Below are positions 1-6,869 of a stretch of 18,190 bases of DNA, in pieces. A program made the position numbers and the translations under genes. The stretch's first letter is position 1, and the number at the start of each line of letters is the position of its first letter. This DNA comes from an uncultured Methanobacteriaceae archaeon. Lineage in GTDB: Archaea > Methanobacteriota > Methanobacteria > Methanobacteriales > Methanobacteriaceae. The notes beneath the pieces are model-generated. The model saw only the letters and a program-made list of their open reading frames with translations. It searched no databases and was not told the origin of the DNA. The DNA lies in contig CAMYKT010000032.1 in assembly GCA_947259185.1 (NCBI GenBank), forward strand, positions 1-18,190, given 5' to 3'.

Positions 1-65
1 GTCTGGACATCAGAAGGCTTAAATTGAGAGATTTAACTTACCGCTGGGGTAAAAATGAATTCTAA
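1..65 (+). CDS. C-terminal tail of an upstream gene (partial)
   Basis: Frame 3 is open from the left edge to a TAA at 63-65 and gives about 20 codons ending in Trp-Gly-Lys-Asn-Glu-Phe. The other two plus-strand frames close by base 27. If real, it overlaps the next gene by 11 bases, and that gene's SD (GGGGT at 46-50) would lie inside it. Such short overlaps also occur in the eha operon of this window. The tail is basic and Arg-rich, but too short to assign to a family. Confidence 0.4.
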   Translation, partial: LDIRRLKLRDLTYRWGKNEF

Positions 66-699
66 AAATGATTTAATCTTAGAAATATCCCGTAAAAAAG
101 CAGATATAAATAAATTTGCTAAAAAAATAGTGGATGATCCTGAACTGAGGGATGAGATTGTTAATTTAATGTTGAATCATCCCCAAATAATGGTTTACTA
201 TCACTCTTATTATATAATATCCCGGGCAAGTAAATCACATCCCCACTTATTTTATAAGTACTGGGATGATTTTAGATCTCTTTTAAATCATGAAAATTCA
301 TATCATAGGGATTTTGCCCTTTTTTTATTGGCCAATTTAACCCGGGTTGATAGGGAAGATAAATTTTATCCTCTATTTGAAGATTATTTTAGTCATATAC
401 ATGATCAAAAATTCAGCACTGCTCAAAAATGCATTAAAAACACCAGCATAATCCTGGAAAATAAGGAAAAGTTAAGGGAAAAAATCATAAATATTCTTCT
501 TTATATGGATAAAAAATCTAATTTCCCGGAAAAACAAAAAGCACTCTTAAAAGCAGAGATTATACAAGTTTTCTCCCACATTTATCCCCACTTAAAAGAT
601 AAAAAACAGGTAAATGATTTTGTTAAAGCACAATTGAATAGTAGAAGTCCTAAAACCCGGAAAAATGCTAAAGAATTTGTTGAAAAGTATCTATTATAA
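55..699 (+). CDS. All-helical protein of unknown function, HEAT-like
   Basis: A 214-residue soluble protein with no signal peptide or membrane segment. The ATG at 55 has a GGGGT motif 4 bases upstream. The sequence looks like successive amphipathic helices of about 15-20 residues, with a conserved-looking stretch of aromatic residues near 48-60, followed by helical pairs to the C-terminus. This resembles HEAT/ARM-type helical repeats, but no repeat consensus is clear and I do not recognise the family. It is rich in Lys and Asn, with many AAA and TTA codons, and is more AT-rich than the eha genes. The helical-repeat reading is an inference. A scaffold or protein-binding role would fit but is not shown. 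Confidence 0.7.
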   Translation: MNSKNDLILEISRKKADINKFAKKIVDDPELRDEIVNLMLNHPQIMVYYHSYYIISRASKSHPHLFYKYWDDFRSLLNHENSYHRDFALFLLANLTRVDREDKFYPLFEDYFSHIHDQKFSTAQKCIKNTSIILENKEKLREKIINILLYMDKKSNFPEKQKALLKAEIIQVFSHIYPHLKDKKQVNDFVKAQLNSRSPKTRKNAKEFVEKYLL

Positions 700-863
700 T
701 ATAAGTTTTTAGATGAATAAAATGAATTATTTTAAAAATTTACTTCCTCAAGCTAATGATTTAAAAATCTGTATAAAGGAAAAAAAGGAATGGATCTGTT
801 CTGATAATCCATAAAATACTATGATTAATCTGAAATAATATAAAGGGTGAAAAGAGGGATCAA

Positions 864-1232
864 AAATTAAAAATAGTGCTTTATGGTTTTTTTGATATGG
901 TTAATCCCCTTTGTGGTATCAGTAATTATATTTCCTTTAAAAGAGAATATGAGGCCCTTATTTGAATCTATAATGCCTTTAGTTATTAGTTTAATTACTA
1001 TAGTTCTTTCTTTTAATTATATTAAGAATTTAAGGGCAGATTTTGTTAAAGAAGGGATCATAATTGGACTGGCCTGGTTAATCATTACCCTGGTACTGGA
1101 TATATTTCTTTTTATACCGGAAAGTCCTATACCGATGGAATTTTTTGAATAAATGATGGATATCGGTTTATCTACCTTTTAATTCCATTTATAACCATGG
1201 GAATGTCCAAACTTGCCCTGGATATTTATTAA
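864..1232 (+). pseudogene. Decayed small membrane-protein gene (about four TM segments)
   Basis: The longest intact piece is 883-1152 (89 codons, three hydrophobic segments), but coding sense continues beyond both ends. At the 5' side, codons 870-887 in another frame read Lys-Ile-Val-Leu-Tyr-Gly. They join the main frame (Leu-Ile-Trp-Leu-Ile-Pro-Phe-Val) if one T is dropped from the seven-T run at 886-892. No ATG precedes this piece. At the 3' side, the TAA at 1150-1152 is followed in frame by Met-Met-Asp-Ile-Gly-Leu. A one-base shift near 1172 then gives Tyr-Leu-Leu-Ile-Pro-Phe-Ile-Thr-Met-Gly-Met and a fourth hydrophobic segment, ending with TAA at 1230-1232. From memory, the rejoined protein resembles small archaeal membrane proteins of about 115-130 residues and unknown function. 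A run of lesions (lost start, +1, nonsense, -1) points to real decay rather than one sequencing error. Confidence 0.72.
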
Positions 1233-1369
1233 AATAAATAATTTAAATCTAATTTATTTAAGTTGAATTCATTTAAGGGGTAAAATAATTAATCATGGTC
1301 AATACAATAAGATTAGAATAATGGTTTAACAAATAAATATCAAATAAAATCATTTAAGAGGAGTTACCA

Positions 1370-2011
1370 ATGGCTGAAGAAGATTTTACAGCTGAAGCTG
1401 AAATGAGGGATAAAAGCCGTTTAGAAACGTTTGTAGATGGGGTGTTTGCTATAGCCATCACTATACTCGTATTAGAACTACAAGTACCTGCACTTCAATC
1501 TACTAATCTTGCAGTTGTACATTATATAACCGAAATAATTCCTGAAATTTTTGGATATTTTCTTAGCTTCTTCTTACTTGCAATCTTATTAAATAATCAT
1601 CACCGGCAGTTTAGATTTATTAAAAAGACTAATGCTAATTTTTGGTGGATTAATATATTATTATTATCGTTAATATCCATGGTTCCATTTTCTACTTCTC
1701 TTTTAACAGGATTTGGGGGTATAATTACTGCAGTAATATTTTTTAATTTAAATATGCTTTTTGCAGGTCTATCCTTATTTTTACTATGGGAATATGCTCA
1801 ACGAACAGATATAATTAAAAAGGACACCGAAGCTGAAACTATTATACTTATCAGAAGAAGAAATTTAGCTATTCCTTTCATTGCTTTTATATCCATGGGA
1901 ATAGCGAGTATATCTCCAGAACTCAGTAATTTAGCCTATTTATTGTTATTTGCAATTATCCCTATGATAAACAGATTAGACTCTATTATTTCAGGGCTAA
2001 GGAAGATTTAA
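1370..2011 (+). CDS. TMEM175-family potassium channel subunit (DUF1211)
   Basis: A 213-residue integral membrane protein with about six TM segments, the usual size of the one-repeat prokaryotic TMEM175 channels, which assemble as tetramers. The family signature R-x3-F-S-D-G-x2-A-I-x2-T appears in TM1 as R17, F21, V22, D23, G24, A27, I28 and T31, with Val in place of the usual Ser. The region around 76-110 (HH-R-Q-F, paired Trp, then Pro and Thr in the next helix) also fits the family. An AGAGGAG motif lies just upstream of the ATG. In frame the gene uses no CTG leucine codon at all, unlike the eha and glycosyltransferase genes, which use CTG freely. This suggests a different origin, perhaps recent acquisition. 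It stands alone and converges on the AI-2E-family gene. Potassium selectivity is known for the family but not shown here. Confidence 0.88.
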   Translation: MAEEDFTAEAEMRDKSRLETFVDGVFAIAITILVLELQVPALQSTNLAVVHYITEIIPEIFGYFLSFFLLAILLNNHHRQFRFIKKTNANFWWINILLLSLISMVPFSTSLLTGFGGIITAVIFFNLNMLFAGLSLFLLWEYAQRTDIIKKDTEAETIILIRRRNLAIPFIAFISMGIASISPELSNLAYLLLFAIIPMINRLDSIISGLRKI

Positions 2012-2047
2012 TGCAATAAATGATATTATCATTATCCCTAATTATTT

Positions 2048-3040
2048 TTAGTCATCTTTTTTTTCACCCTCCCCACTCATAAGCAGCAATGCCAGCCAGT
2101 GGGTTTCTTCATAGTTTTCCAGATATTTGATGATAATCAGGGTTAGAGGGATACCCAGTAAGAATCCCACCGGCCCTAAAATCCAGGCCCATACAAATAA
2201 TGAGGCGAAAACCACATAAACTGATAATTGAAGACCTTTTCCAGTAAGTTTAGGGAACAGGTAACTCTCAGCAAAGGTGTTAAGTATAACAAAGAAAATA
2301 GCCATTAAGATGGCAGATTCAATCCCATATCTACTCCAGGCAACTAATACGGGTGGTATGGCGGCTAAGATGATGCCTATATAAGGAATAAATCCCAGGA
2401 TAAATGTTAATAATCCCCACAACAGGGCCAAATTAATGTCAAATAGAAACAGAATAGTGGCTACCCCCACACCATAAAAAAGATTAACTTTCGCTCGGAT
2501 TATGAAATATTTAATGAAATCACCAACCAGGGCAAAAGATTTAATTAAAGAAGGATTATCTTCACCCAAGCCTATTATGAGTCTTTTTTTGATTTGAGGA
2601 AGCTCATAAACCAGGAATATCACGGCAAACAGTATGAAAGTTCCATCCGCTATAATTCCGGTGAGACTGCCCAGGGGCAGCAGGGATAGAATAAATTCGA
2701 TGATTTGATTACCATATTCTGCAAACAAAGTACTGGTGTTTATAGAAAAAGTAGGTATTTCCATTATTAACTGGGATAAGGAAACTACCAGAAAGGCCAA
2801 TATCCCCAGTCCCAGGGCAAAAACCCCCACCAGAACCATTAACATAGCTACATTATAGGATAATCCTCTTTTTTCCAGCCATTTTAAAAGGGGGTATAAT
2901 AATATGCTGATGAAGATGGAAAGGAGCACCAGGCTCAATATAGGAGAAGCCATCTTCATTCCGATAATAGCCACAAAAATAACTGCTATTATAACAATCT
3001 GTCGCAAAAAAGGCGGTAATACAAAATCATCCCCCATCAT
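2048..3040 (-). CDS. AI-2E family transporter / PerM-like membrane protein
   Basis: A 330-residue polytopic membrane protein of normal family length (about 350). It has two or three N-terminal TM segments, a less hydrophobic stretch near 92-180, and a C-terminal block of helices. Family marks are Gly-Phe-Ile-Pro-Tyr-Ile-Gly then Ala-Ala-Ile-Pro-Pro-Val-Leu-Val (216-233) and Pro-Lys-Leu-Thr-Gly-Lys-Gly-Leu (263-270), followed by a Gly-rich last TM pair with Leu-Gly-Ile-Pro-Leu-Thr (295-300). The C-terminus is a short charged cytoplasmic tail. Members include autoinducer-2 exporters and Na+/H+ antiporter-like proteins. The substrate in methanogens is unknown, so this name should not be read as evidence for AI-2 signalling. 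Two ATGs stand side by side at the start; the first (3040) has GGGAGAG a few bases upstream. It ends convergently, 36 bases from the TMEM175 gene. Confidence 0.9.
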   Translation of the reverse strand: MMGDDFVLPPFLRQIVIIAVIFVAIIGMKMASPILSLVLLSIFISILLYPLLKWLEKRGLSYNVAMLMVLVGVFALGLGILAFLVVSLSQLIMEIPTFSINTSTLFAEYGNQIIEFILSLLPLGSLTGIIADGTFILFAVIFLVYELPQIKKRLIIGLGEDNPSLIKSFALVGDFIKYFIIRAKVNLFYGVGVATILFLFDINLALLWGLLTFILGFIPYIGIILAAIPPVLVAWSRYGIESAILMAIFFVILNTFAESYLFPKLTGKGLQLSVYVVFASLFVWAWILGPVGFLLGIPLTLIIIKYLENYEETHWLALLLMSGEGEKKDD

Positions 3041-3087
3041 AAAACTCTCCCTTAAGCAGTATTAATTATATTATTATTTATTCCGGA

Positions 3088-3100
3088 TTTAAATAAATAA
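3088..3100. promoter_or_regulatory. TATA-like element in divergent spacer
   Basis: TTTAAATAAATAA reads as a TATA-like box on either strand. On the minus strand it lies about 50 bases from the transporter's ATG, giving a leader of roughly 25-30 bases. On the plus strand it could serve the candidate small gene at 3160. This rests on composition and spacing only; AT-rich spacers give many such matches. Confidence 0.3.
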
Positions 3101-3159
3101 GATTTGTGTATTAATAATGAGGGGAGGATAAAATTCCTGGAAAAGGGAGGATAATAATT

Positions 3160-3252
3160 ATGGATTATATTTTTTTTAATCAAGGGGAGCCGGGAATAAA
3201 ATGTTTTCTTATTTTTTTCGAAAGTCTTATAAAAAGAAAAAAACCTAACTAA
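3160..3252 (+). CDS. Candidate 30-residue small protein
   Basis: An ATG at 3160 opens 30 codons ending with TAA at 3250-3252. A strong SD (AGGGAGG, 3144-3150) lies 9 bases upstream, better than the SD of several genes in the window. The product would have an aromatic N-terminus (Asp-Tyr-Ile-Phe-Phe), a central Cys in a hydrophobic stretch and a basic tail (Ile-Lys-Arg-Lys-Lys-Pro-Asn), so it might touch the membrane. The spacer is AT-rich, so open frames of this length can occur by chance and the TTT and AAA codons prove little. The purine-rich SD could also be coincidental. Function unknown. Confidence 0.25.
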   Translation: MDYIFFNQGEPGIKCFLIFFESLIKRKKPN

Positions 3253-3263
3253 TAATAATAAAT

Positions 3264-3289
3264 AGTCCCTGGAATACGTAACAGGGATT
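3264..3289 (+). other. Hairpin in spacer upstream of epimerase gene
   Basis: AGTCCCTG (3264-3271) and CAGGGATT (3282-3289) pair over 8 positions with one G-U, around a 10-base loop. It lies upstream of the likely TATA box of the epimerase gene (3361), so it is probably not in that gene's leader. It has no long T-run directly after it. It could be a protein-binding site, or the 3' end of a short transcript from the candidate small gene at 3160-3252. Confidence 0.35.
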
Positions 3290-3360
3290 CTAACAATTAA
3301 ATCATGCTATAAGATATTTAAATAAATGTTTAATTAATTTATATTCAGACTTTTCCAGTT

Positions 3361-3394
3361 TATAATATAAGTACAAAATAACGAATATCGAGGT
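3361..3394 (+). promoter_or_regulatory. Promoter and SD for the epimerase gene
   Basis: TATAATAT at 3361-3368 is a good archaeal TATA box. A start about 22-25 bases downstream would fall near 3390, close to the SD-like GAGGT (3390-3394) and the ATG at 3403, so the leader would be short or nearly absent. Confidence 0.45.
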
Positions 3395-3402
3395 TTTTTA
3401 AT

Positions 3403-4395
3403 ATGGTTCAATTTGATGAATTTCAGGATAAAACAGTACTGGTTACTGGTGGAGCAGGATGTGTGGGCAGTAATCTCACCCGCCGTTTAGGAGAATTAGA
3501 AGCCCGGGTGATAATACTGGATAATCTCTCTTCTGCTTATGAGTGGAATATTCCAGATAGTGATAATATTGAGTTTGTTCAGGGCGATATTATGGATGAT
3601 GCTGCCCTTAAAAGGGTTTTTAAGGAAAAACCAGATTACGTGTTCCACTTAGCGGCTCATTTTGCCAACCAGAATAGTGTGGATAACCCGGAAAAGGACC
3701 TGATGGTTAATGGTATAGGCATTCTGAAGGTTTTACAGTACGCCCAGCTAATTGGAGTGGAACGTTTTGTATACTCTTCATCTGGATGTGGAGTATATGG
3801 CCTGGATTCCAGGATGCCCTTTGAAGAACATGATATATCCATCAGCCTACATACCCCTTACCAGGTAACTAAACTTTTAGGGGAATTATACACCAATTAT
3901 TTCCATAATCTTTACGACTTACCCATTGTTAATGCCCGTTTTTTCAATGTATTTGGACCGGGGGAGGTACCAGGAAAGTACCGTAATGTGATACCCAACT
4001 TCTTTTACTGGGCCATGACCAACCAGCCTCTACCTATTACCGGGGACGGGTCAGAAACCCGAGACTGGACCTATGTGGAAGATATTGTAAATGGATTATT
4101 ATCCATGGGAATAAGAAAAGAAGCCATCGGAGAAGCCATAAACCTGGGATCTGCCCAGGACCATCAGGTCATAGAAATGGCCAATCTGGTAAATGAACTA
4201 ACCGGTAACCAGGAAGGCATAGCCTACATGGCCCGACGTAACTGGGATGCTAAAACCAAATTATTATCATCCATAGAAAAGGCCCAGAAACTATTAGATT
4301 ACCAGCCCCAGGTATCATTTAAAGAAGGCCTCAAAAAGACCCATAACTGGTTTGTGGATAACTGGGAAGATATCCAAAGAAGTGCCGAGTTTTAA
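3403..4395 (+). CDS. NAD-dependent sugar-nucleotide epimerase/dehydratase (extended SDR)
   Basis: A 330-residue soluble enzyme of the extended short-chain dehydrogenase/reductase family, close to UDP-glucose 4-epimerases (GalE-like). The N-terminal Rossmann fold carries the dinucleotide loop Gly16-Gly17-Ala-Gly19-Cys-Val-Gly22. Asp40 at the end of the second strand points to NAD rather than NADP. The Asp62 region (GDI) and His-Leu-Ala-Ala-His (82-86) are typical. The active site has Ser124-126, Tyr153 and Lys157 (Tyr-x3-Lys). The C-terminal part has Ala-Arg-Phe-Phe-Asn-Val-Phe-Gly-Pro-Gly (178-187) and Arg220-Asp221-Trp-x-Tyr-Val-x-Asp, which bind the nucleotide sugar. All catalytic residues are present. 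The exact substrate cannot be read from sequence. Two glycosyltransferases downstream suggest it supplies an activated sugar for surface glycan synthesis. Confidence 0.93.
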   Translation: MVQFDEFQDKTVLVTGGAGCVGSNLTRRLGELEARVIILDNLSSAYEWNIPDSDNIEFVQGDIMDDAALKRVFKEKPDYVFHLAAHFANQNSVDNPEKDLMVNGIGILKVLQYAQLIGVERFVYSSSGCGVYGLDSRMPFEEHDISISLHTPYQVTKLLGELYTNYFHNLYDLPIVNARFFNVFGPGEVPGKYRNVIPNFFYWAMTNQPLPITGDGSETRDWTYVEDIVNGLLSMGIRKEAIGEAINLGSAQDHQVIEMANLVNELTGNQEGIAYMARRNWDAKTKLLSSIEKAQKLLDYQPQVSFKEGLKKTHNWFVDNWEDIQRSAEF

Positions 4396-4415
4396 TATTC
4401 TCAAAACCTTTATAC

Positions 4416-4424
4416 TTTTTTTTT
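4416..4424 (+). terminator. Oligo-T terminator after epimerase gene
   Basis: A run of nine T begins 20 bases after the epimerase stop. Oligo-T runs alone can end transcription in archaea. The following TTTAAATATTTA could be a TATA box for the first glycosyltransferase, so the three genes may not be a single transcript. Confidence 0.45.
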
Positions 4425-4466
4425 AAATATTTACTTTTAAATTAAAAACTAAATCAGGTAATCATC

Positions 4467-5663
4467 ATGAAAATACTGCTTGTACAGGAATCTGACTGGA
4501 TAGAGCGCAATCCCCACCAACAACATCATCTAATGGATCGTTTATCCGCAAAGGGACATCAGATAAGGGTTATTGACTATGGTATTGACTGGAGAAGGAA
4601 AGATAAAAAAAGGGAAGGATTACTGGTGGATAGAAAGGTGTATCACCATGTGCACAAGGTAAATCCCCAGGCCAATATACAGGTCATAAGACCATCCATT
4701 ATCAAAATACCAGTACTGGACTATTTATCCATACCTTACTACCATGGTAAAGAGATTGAAAGACAAATTAAAGAATTCCAGCCAGATGTGATAATTGCCT
4801 TTGGACTTTTAAATGCTTATTATGCTGCTAAATCTGCTAAAAAACACAATATACCGTTTATATATTATCTAATTGATGTTTTATATGCCCTCATACCGGA
4901 AAAAATCTTCCAGAAACTGGGTAAATCCCTAAAAAAAAGCACCATAAAAAAATCAGACCTGATTATCACCATTAACCAGCGCCTGAGAGAACTGGCAGTG
5001 GAACTGGGAGCAGATGAAGATAAAACCCTGGTTATTGATGCAGGTAGTGATCTTAAGGAATTTGATCCAGAACGTGATGCAAGATCTTTAAGAGAACAGT
5101 ATAATATTAAAAAAGAGGACACGGTTCTATTTTTCATGGGCTGGATATATCACTTTGCCGGGATTAAAGAACTGGCCCGGGATCTGGGGGAGAATAAGGA
5201 AAAATATCCCCATCTTAAACTGGTGGTGGTGGGAGATGGGGATGCCTATGATGACCTGCTACGGATCCAGGAAGAGTACAGCCTGCAGGATCAGCTAATA
5301 TTAACCGGAAAACAACCCTATGATCGCATACCTGATTTTGTGGCTGCTGCAGATATATGCCTTCTCCCGGCCTATCAGGATGAAGAAATCATGCAGGACA
5401 TAGTTCCTATCAAGATATATGAGTACATGGCCATGGCCAAACCGGTAATTGTAACCCGCCTTCCAGGAATCAGCATGGAATTTGGAGAAGGACAGGGATT
5501 ACAATACATTGACCATGCCGGGGAAGTACTACCTCTGGCTCAAAAAATGAAAGATAATAATCTGATTAAAGAAGAGGGCCATAAGGCCCGTAAATTCGTG
5601 GAAACCAATGACTGGGAAGACATCACCAACCGTTTTGAGGATACCCTGGAGAAAATGATATGA
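4467..5663 (+). CDS. Glycosyltransferase, GT4-like (GT-B fold)
   Basis: A 398-residue protein with a two-Rossmann (GT-B) layout. The N-terminal acceptor-side domain spans about 1-195, starting with the strand Met-Lys-Ile-Leu-Leu-Val. The donor-side domain runs from about 215 and shows Phe-Met-Gly-Trp (223-226), Val-Val-Val-Gly-Asp-Gly (253-258), Ala-Ala-Ala-Asp-Ile-Cys-Leu-Leu-Pro (293-301) and the nucleotide-sugar motif around 311-325. There the usual E-x7-E reads Asp311-x7-Glu319, a conservative change at the first acid. No TM segment is seen, so it is likely a cytoplasmic or membrane-surface enzyme. Its stop overlaps the next glycosyltransferase start in an ATGA, indicating translational coupling. 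The SD is weak (GGTAATC). The sugar donor and acceptor are unknown; a role in building a lipid-linked oligosaccharide is inferred from neighbours. Confidence 0.9.
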   Translation: MKILLVQESDWIERNPHQQHHLMDRLSAKGHQIRVIDYGIDWRRKDKKREGLLVDRKVYHHVHKVNPQANIQVIRPSIIKIPVLDYLSIPYYHGKEIERQIKEFQPDVIIAFGLLNAYYAAKSAKKHNIPFIYYLIDVLYALIPEKIFQKLGKSLKKSTIKKSDLIITINQRLRELAVELGADEDKTLVIDAGSDLKEFDPERDARSLREQYNIKKEDTVLFFMGWIYHFAGIKELARDLGENKEKYPHLKLVVVGDGDAYDDLLRIQEEYSLQDQLILTGKQPYDRIPDFVAAADICLLPAYQDEEIMQDIVPIKIYEYMAMAKPVIVTRLPGISMEFGEGQGLQYIDHAGEVLPLAQKMKDNNLIKEEGHKARKFVETNDWEDITNRFEDTLEKMI

Positions 5664-6832
5664 AAATTCTACATGTAACTCCCTTTTTTAAACCATCCTG
5701 GGAAGCAGGTGGTCCTCCCCGTTCAGTTTATGAACTGGCCCGGCGTCAGGTTAAAAAGGGACATCATGTTACGGTATTTACTACTGACGGTTTTAAAAAA
5801 CGATTGGATGTGGAAAAAAACAAGCCCCTGGATGTGGAGGGTATAAAAACCTATTATTTCCGCAACCTTTCCCTTTACATGGCCGGAGCTTTAAATTTCA
5901 CCCTGCCTTATTACCTGCCTCTGGTGGCCCGTAAAAAAATAAAGGAATTTGATATAATCCATATACATGAGCACCGTACTTTCTTAGCAATGGTGGCCCA
6001 TCACTATGCCCATAAATACCACCTACCCTACCTCTTACAACCCCGGGGATCAGCACCAAAGGTAAATAAAAATAAGTTAAAAGAGATCTTTGATAAAATA
6101 ACCGGCAATGATATTGTATATCACTCCTGCAAAATCCTGGCCACCTCTAAAATGGAACAGGAGCAGTATAAAAATTACTTCCCCCTTCTGGATATGGATA
6201 AAGTGGAATTACTCCCTAATGGCATTGATCTTGATACTTATAAGGTACTTCCAGCTGAAGGCCAGTTTAGAAAGGAGTATGGTATAAAAAAAGAAGAAAA
6301 GATTGTCCTTTACTTGAGCAGGCTTTACTCCACCAAAGGATTGGATATTTTAATCCAATCAATTAGTGAAATTTTAGAAGACAAACCATTTATCCGTCTG
6401 GTTATTGCCGGGCCTGATGATCATTACCAGGATAAACTGGAAGAAATGATATCCCAACTAAAAATAGAAGACCGGGTTCTTATAACTGGACCATTATATG
6501 GTAAAAAAAAGGATGAAGCTTACCGGGACGCGGATATATTTGTTTTACCCTCCCAAACAGAATCCTTTGGCAATGTGGTGGTGGAAGCCATGGCCTCTTT
6601 TAATCCAGTGGTGGTAACCCGTACCTGTGGGGTATCAGAATGGTTAAACCCGGATAACAGTGTGGTTATAAACTATGACAAACTGGAATTAAAAAGAGCC
6701 TTACTGGATCTACTTAATGATAATGATAAAAGGATTAAAATGTCCCAAAACGCCCGGAAAAAAGTGATGAGTACTTTTAACTGGGATAAAATAGTGGATG
6801 AACTGGATGAAATATACCAGGAATGTTTATAA
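5660..6832 (+). CDS. Glycosyltransferase family 4 (GT-B fold)
   Basis: A 390-residue GT4-type transferase, of usual family length. The N-terminus has the strand MKILHVTPFF followed by Gly-Gly-Pro-Pro (17-20), the acceptor-side glycine-rich loop. The domain linker shows Leu-Pro-Asn-Gly-Ile-Asp (185-190). In the donor domain, Arg221 and Lys226 (Ser-Arg-Leu-x4-Lys-Gly) are the usual phosphate-binding pair, Ile-Ala-Gly-Pro-Asp (249-253) follows, and a perfect E-x7-E is formed by Glu301 and Glu309. It is a retaining family by homology. It overlaps the preceding glycosyltransferase by 4 bases (ATGA) and the two are surely co-translated. It ends 37 bases from the convergent flippase gene. The transferred sugar is unknown. 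Confidence 0.93.
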   Translation: MKILHVTPFFKPSWEAGGPPRSVYELARRQVKKGHHVTVFTTDGFKKRLDVEKNKPLDVEGIKTYYFRNLSLYMAGALNFTLPYYLPLVARKKIKEFDIIHIHEHRTFLAMVAHHYAHKYHLPYLLQPRGSAPKVNKNKLKEIFDKITGNDIVYHSCKILATSKMEQEQYKNYFPLLDMDKVELLPNGIDLDTYKVLPAEGQFRKEYGIKKEEKIVLYLSRLYSTKGLDILIQSISEILEDKPFIRLVIAGPDDHYQDKLEEMISQLKIEDRVLITGPLYGKKKDEAYRDADIFVLPSQTESFGNVVVEAMASFNPVVVTRTCGVSEWLNPDNSVVINYDKLELKRALLDLLNDNDKRIKMSQNARKKVMSTFNWDKIVDELDEIYQECL

Positions 6833-6843
6833 TTTTTTGCACA

Positions 6844-6851
6844 TTTTTTTT
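6844..6851 (+). terminator. Oligo-T terminator after glycosyltransferase pair
   Basis: T6 at 6833-6838 and T8 at 6844-6851 directly follow the second glycosyltransferase stop, in the 37-base spacer between convergent genes. They act on the plus strand. The minus-strand gene has only a short A-run equivalent (6864-6868) here. Confidence 0.5.
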
Positions 6852-6869
6852 GTTAATTCTTAAGAAAAA

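Noticed and set aside
700..860. Additional small gene between the helical protein and the pseudogene
   Set aside because: Only very short open stretches occur, with no SD plus ATG plus sustained frame; the region is AT-rich spacer.
2019..2033. Palindrome AATGATATTATCATT between the convergent channel and transporter genes
   Set aside because: Its one-base centre cannot form a good RNA hairpin, and there is no adjacent T-run; AT-rich spacers give such symmetry by chance. A weak two-way termination role cannot be excluded.
2048..3040. Evidence of AI-2 quorum sensing from the AI-2E-family transporter
   Set aside because: The family is broad and includes ion antiporters; no LuxS or AI-2 processing gene is seen here.
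3657..3842. Minus-strand open frame inside the epimerase gene
   Set aside because: It overlaps the catalytic region of a complete epimerase and has no SD or recognisable product. The same holds for the frame at 4865-5137 in the first glycosyltransferase.
6857..6866. Ten-base palindrome TTCTTAAGAA between convergent genes
   Set aside because: Too short and AT-rich to support a feature, and it lies next to stronger oligo-T signals that explain termination.
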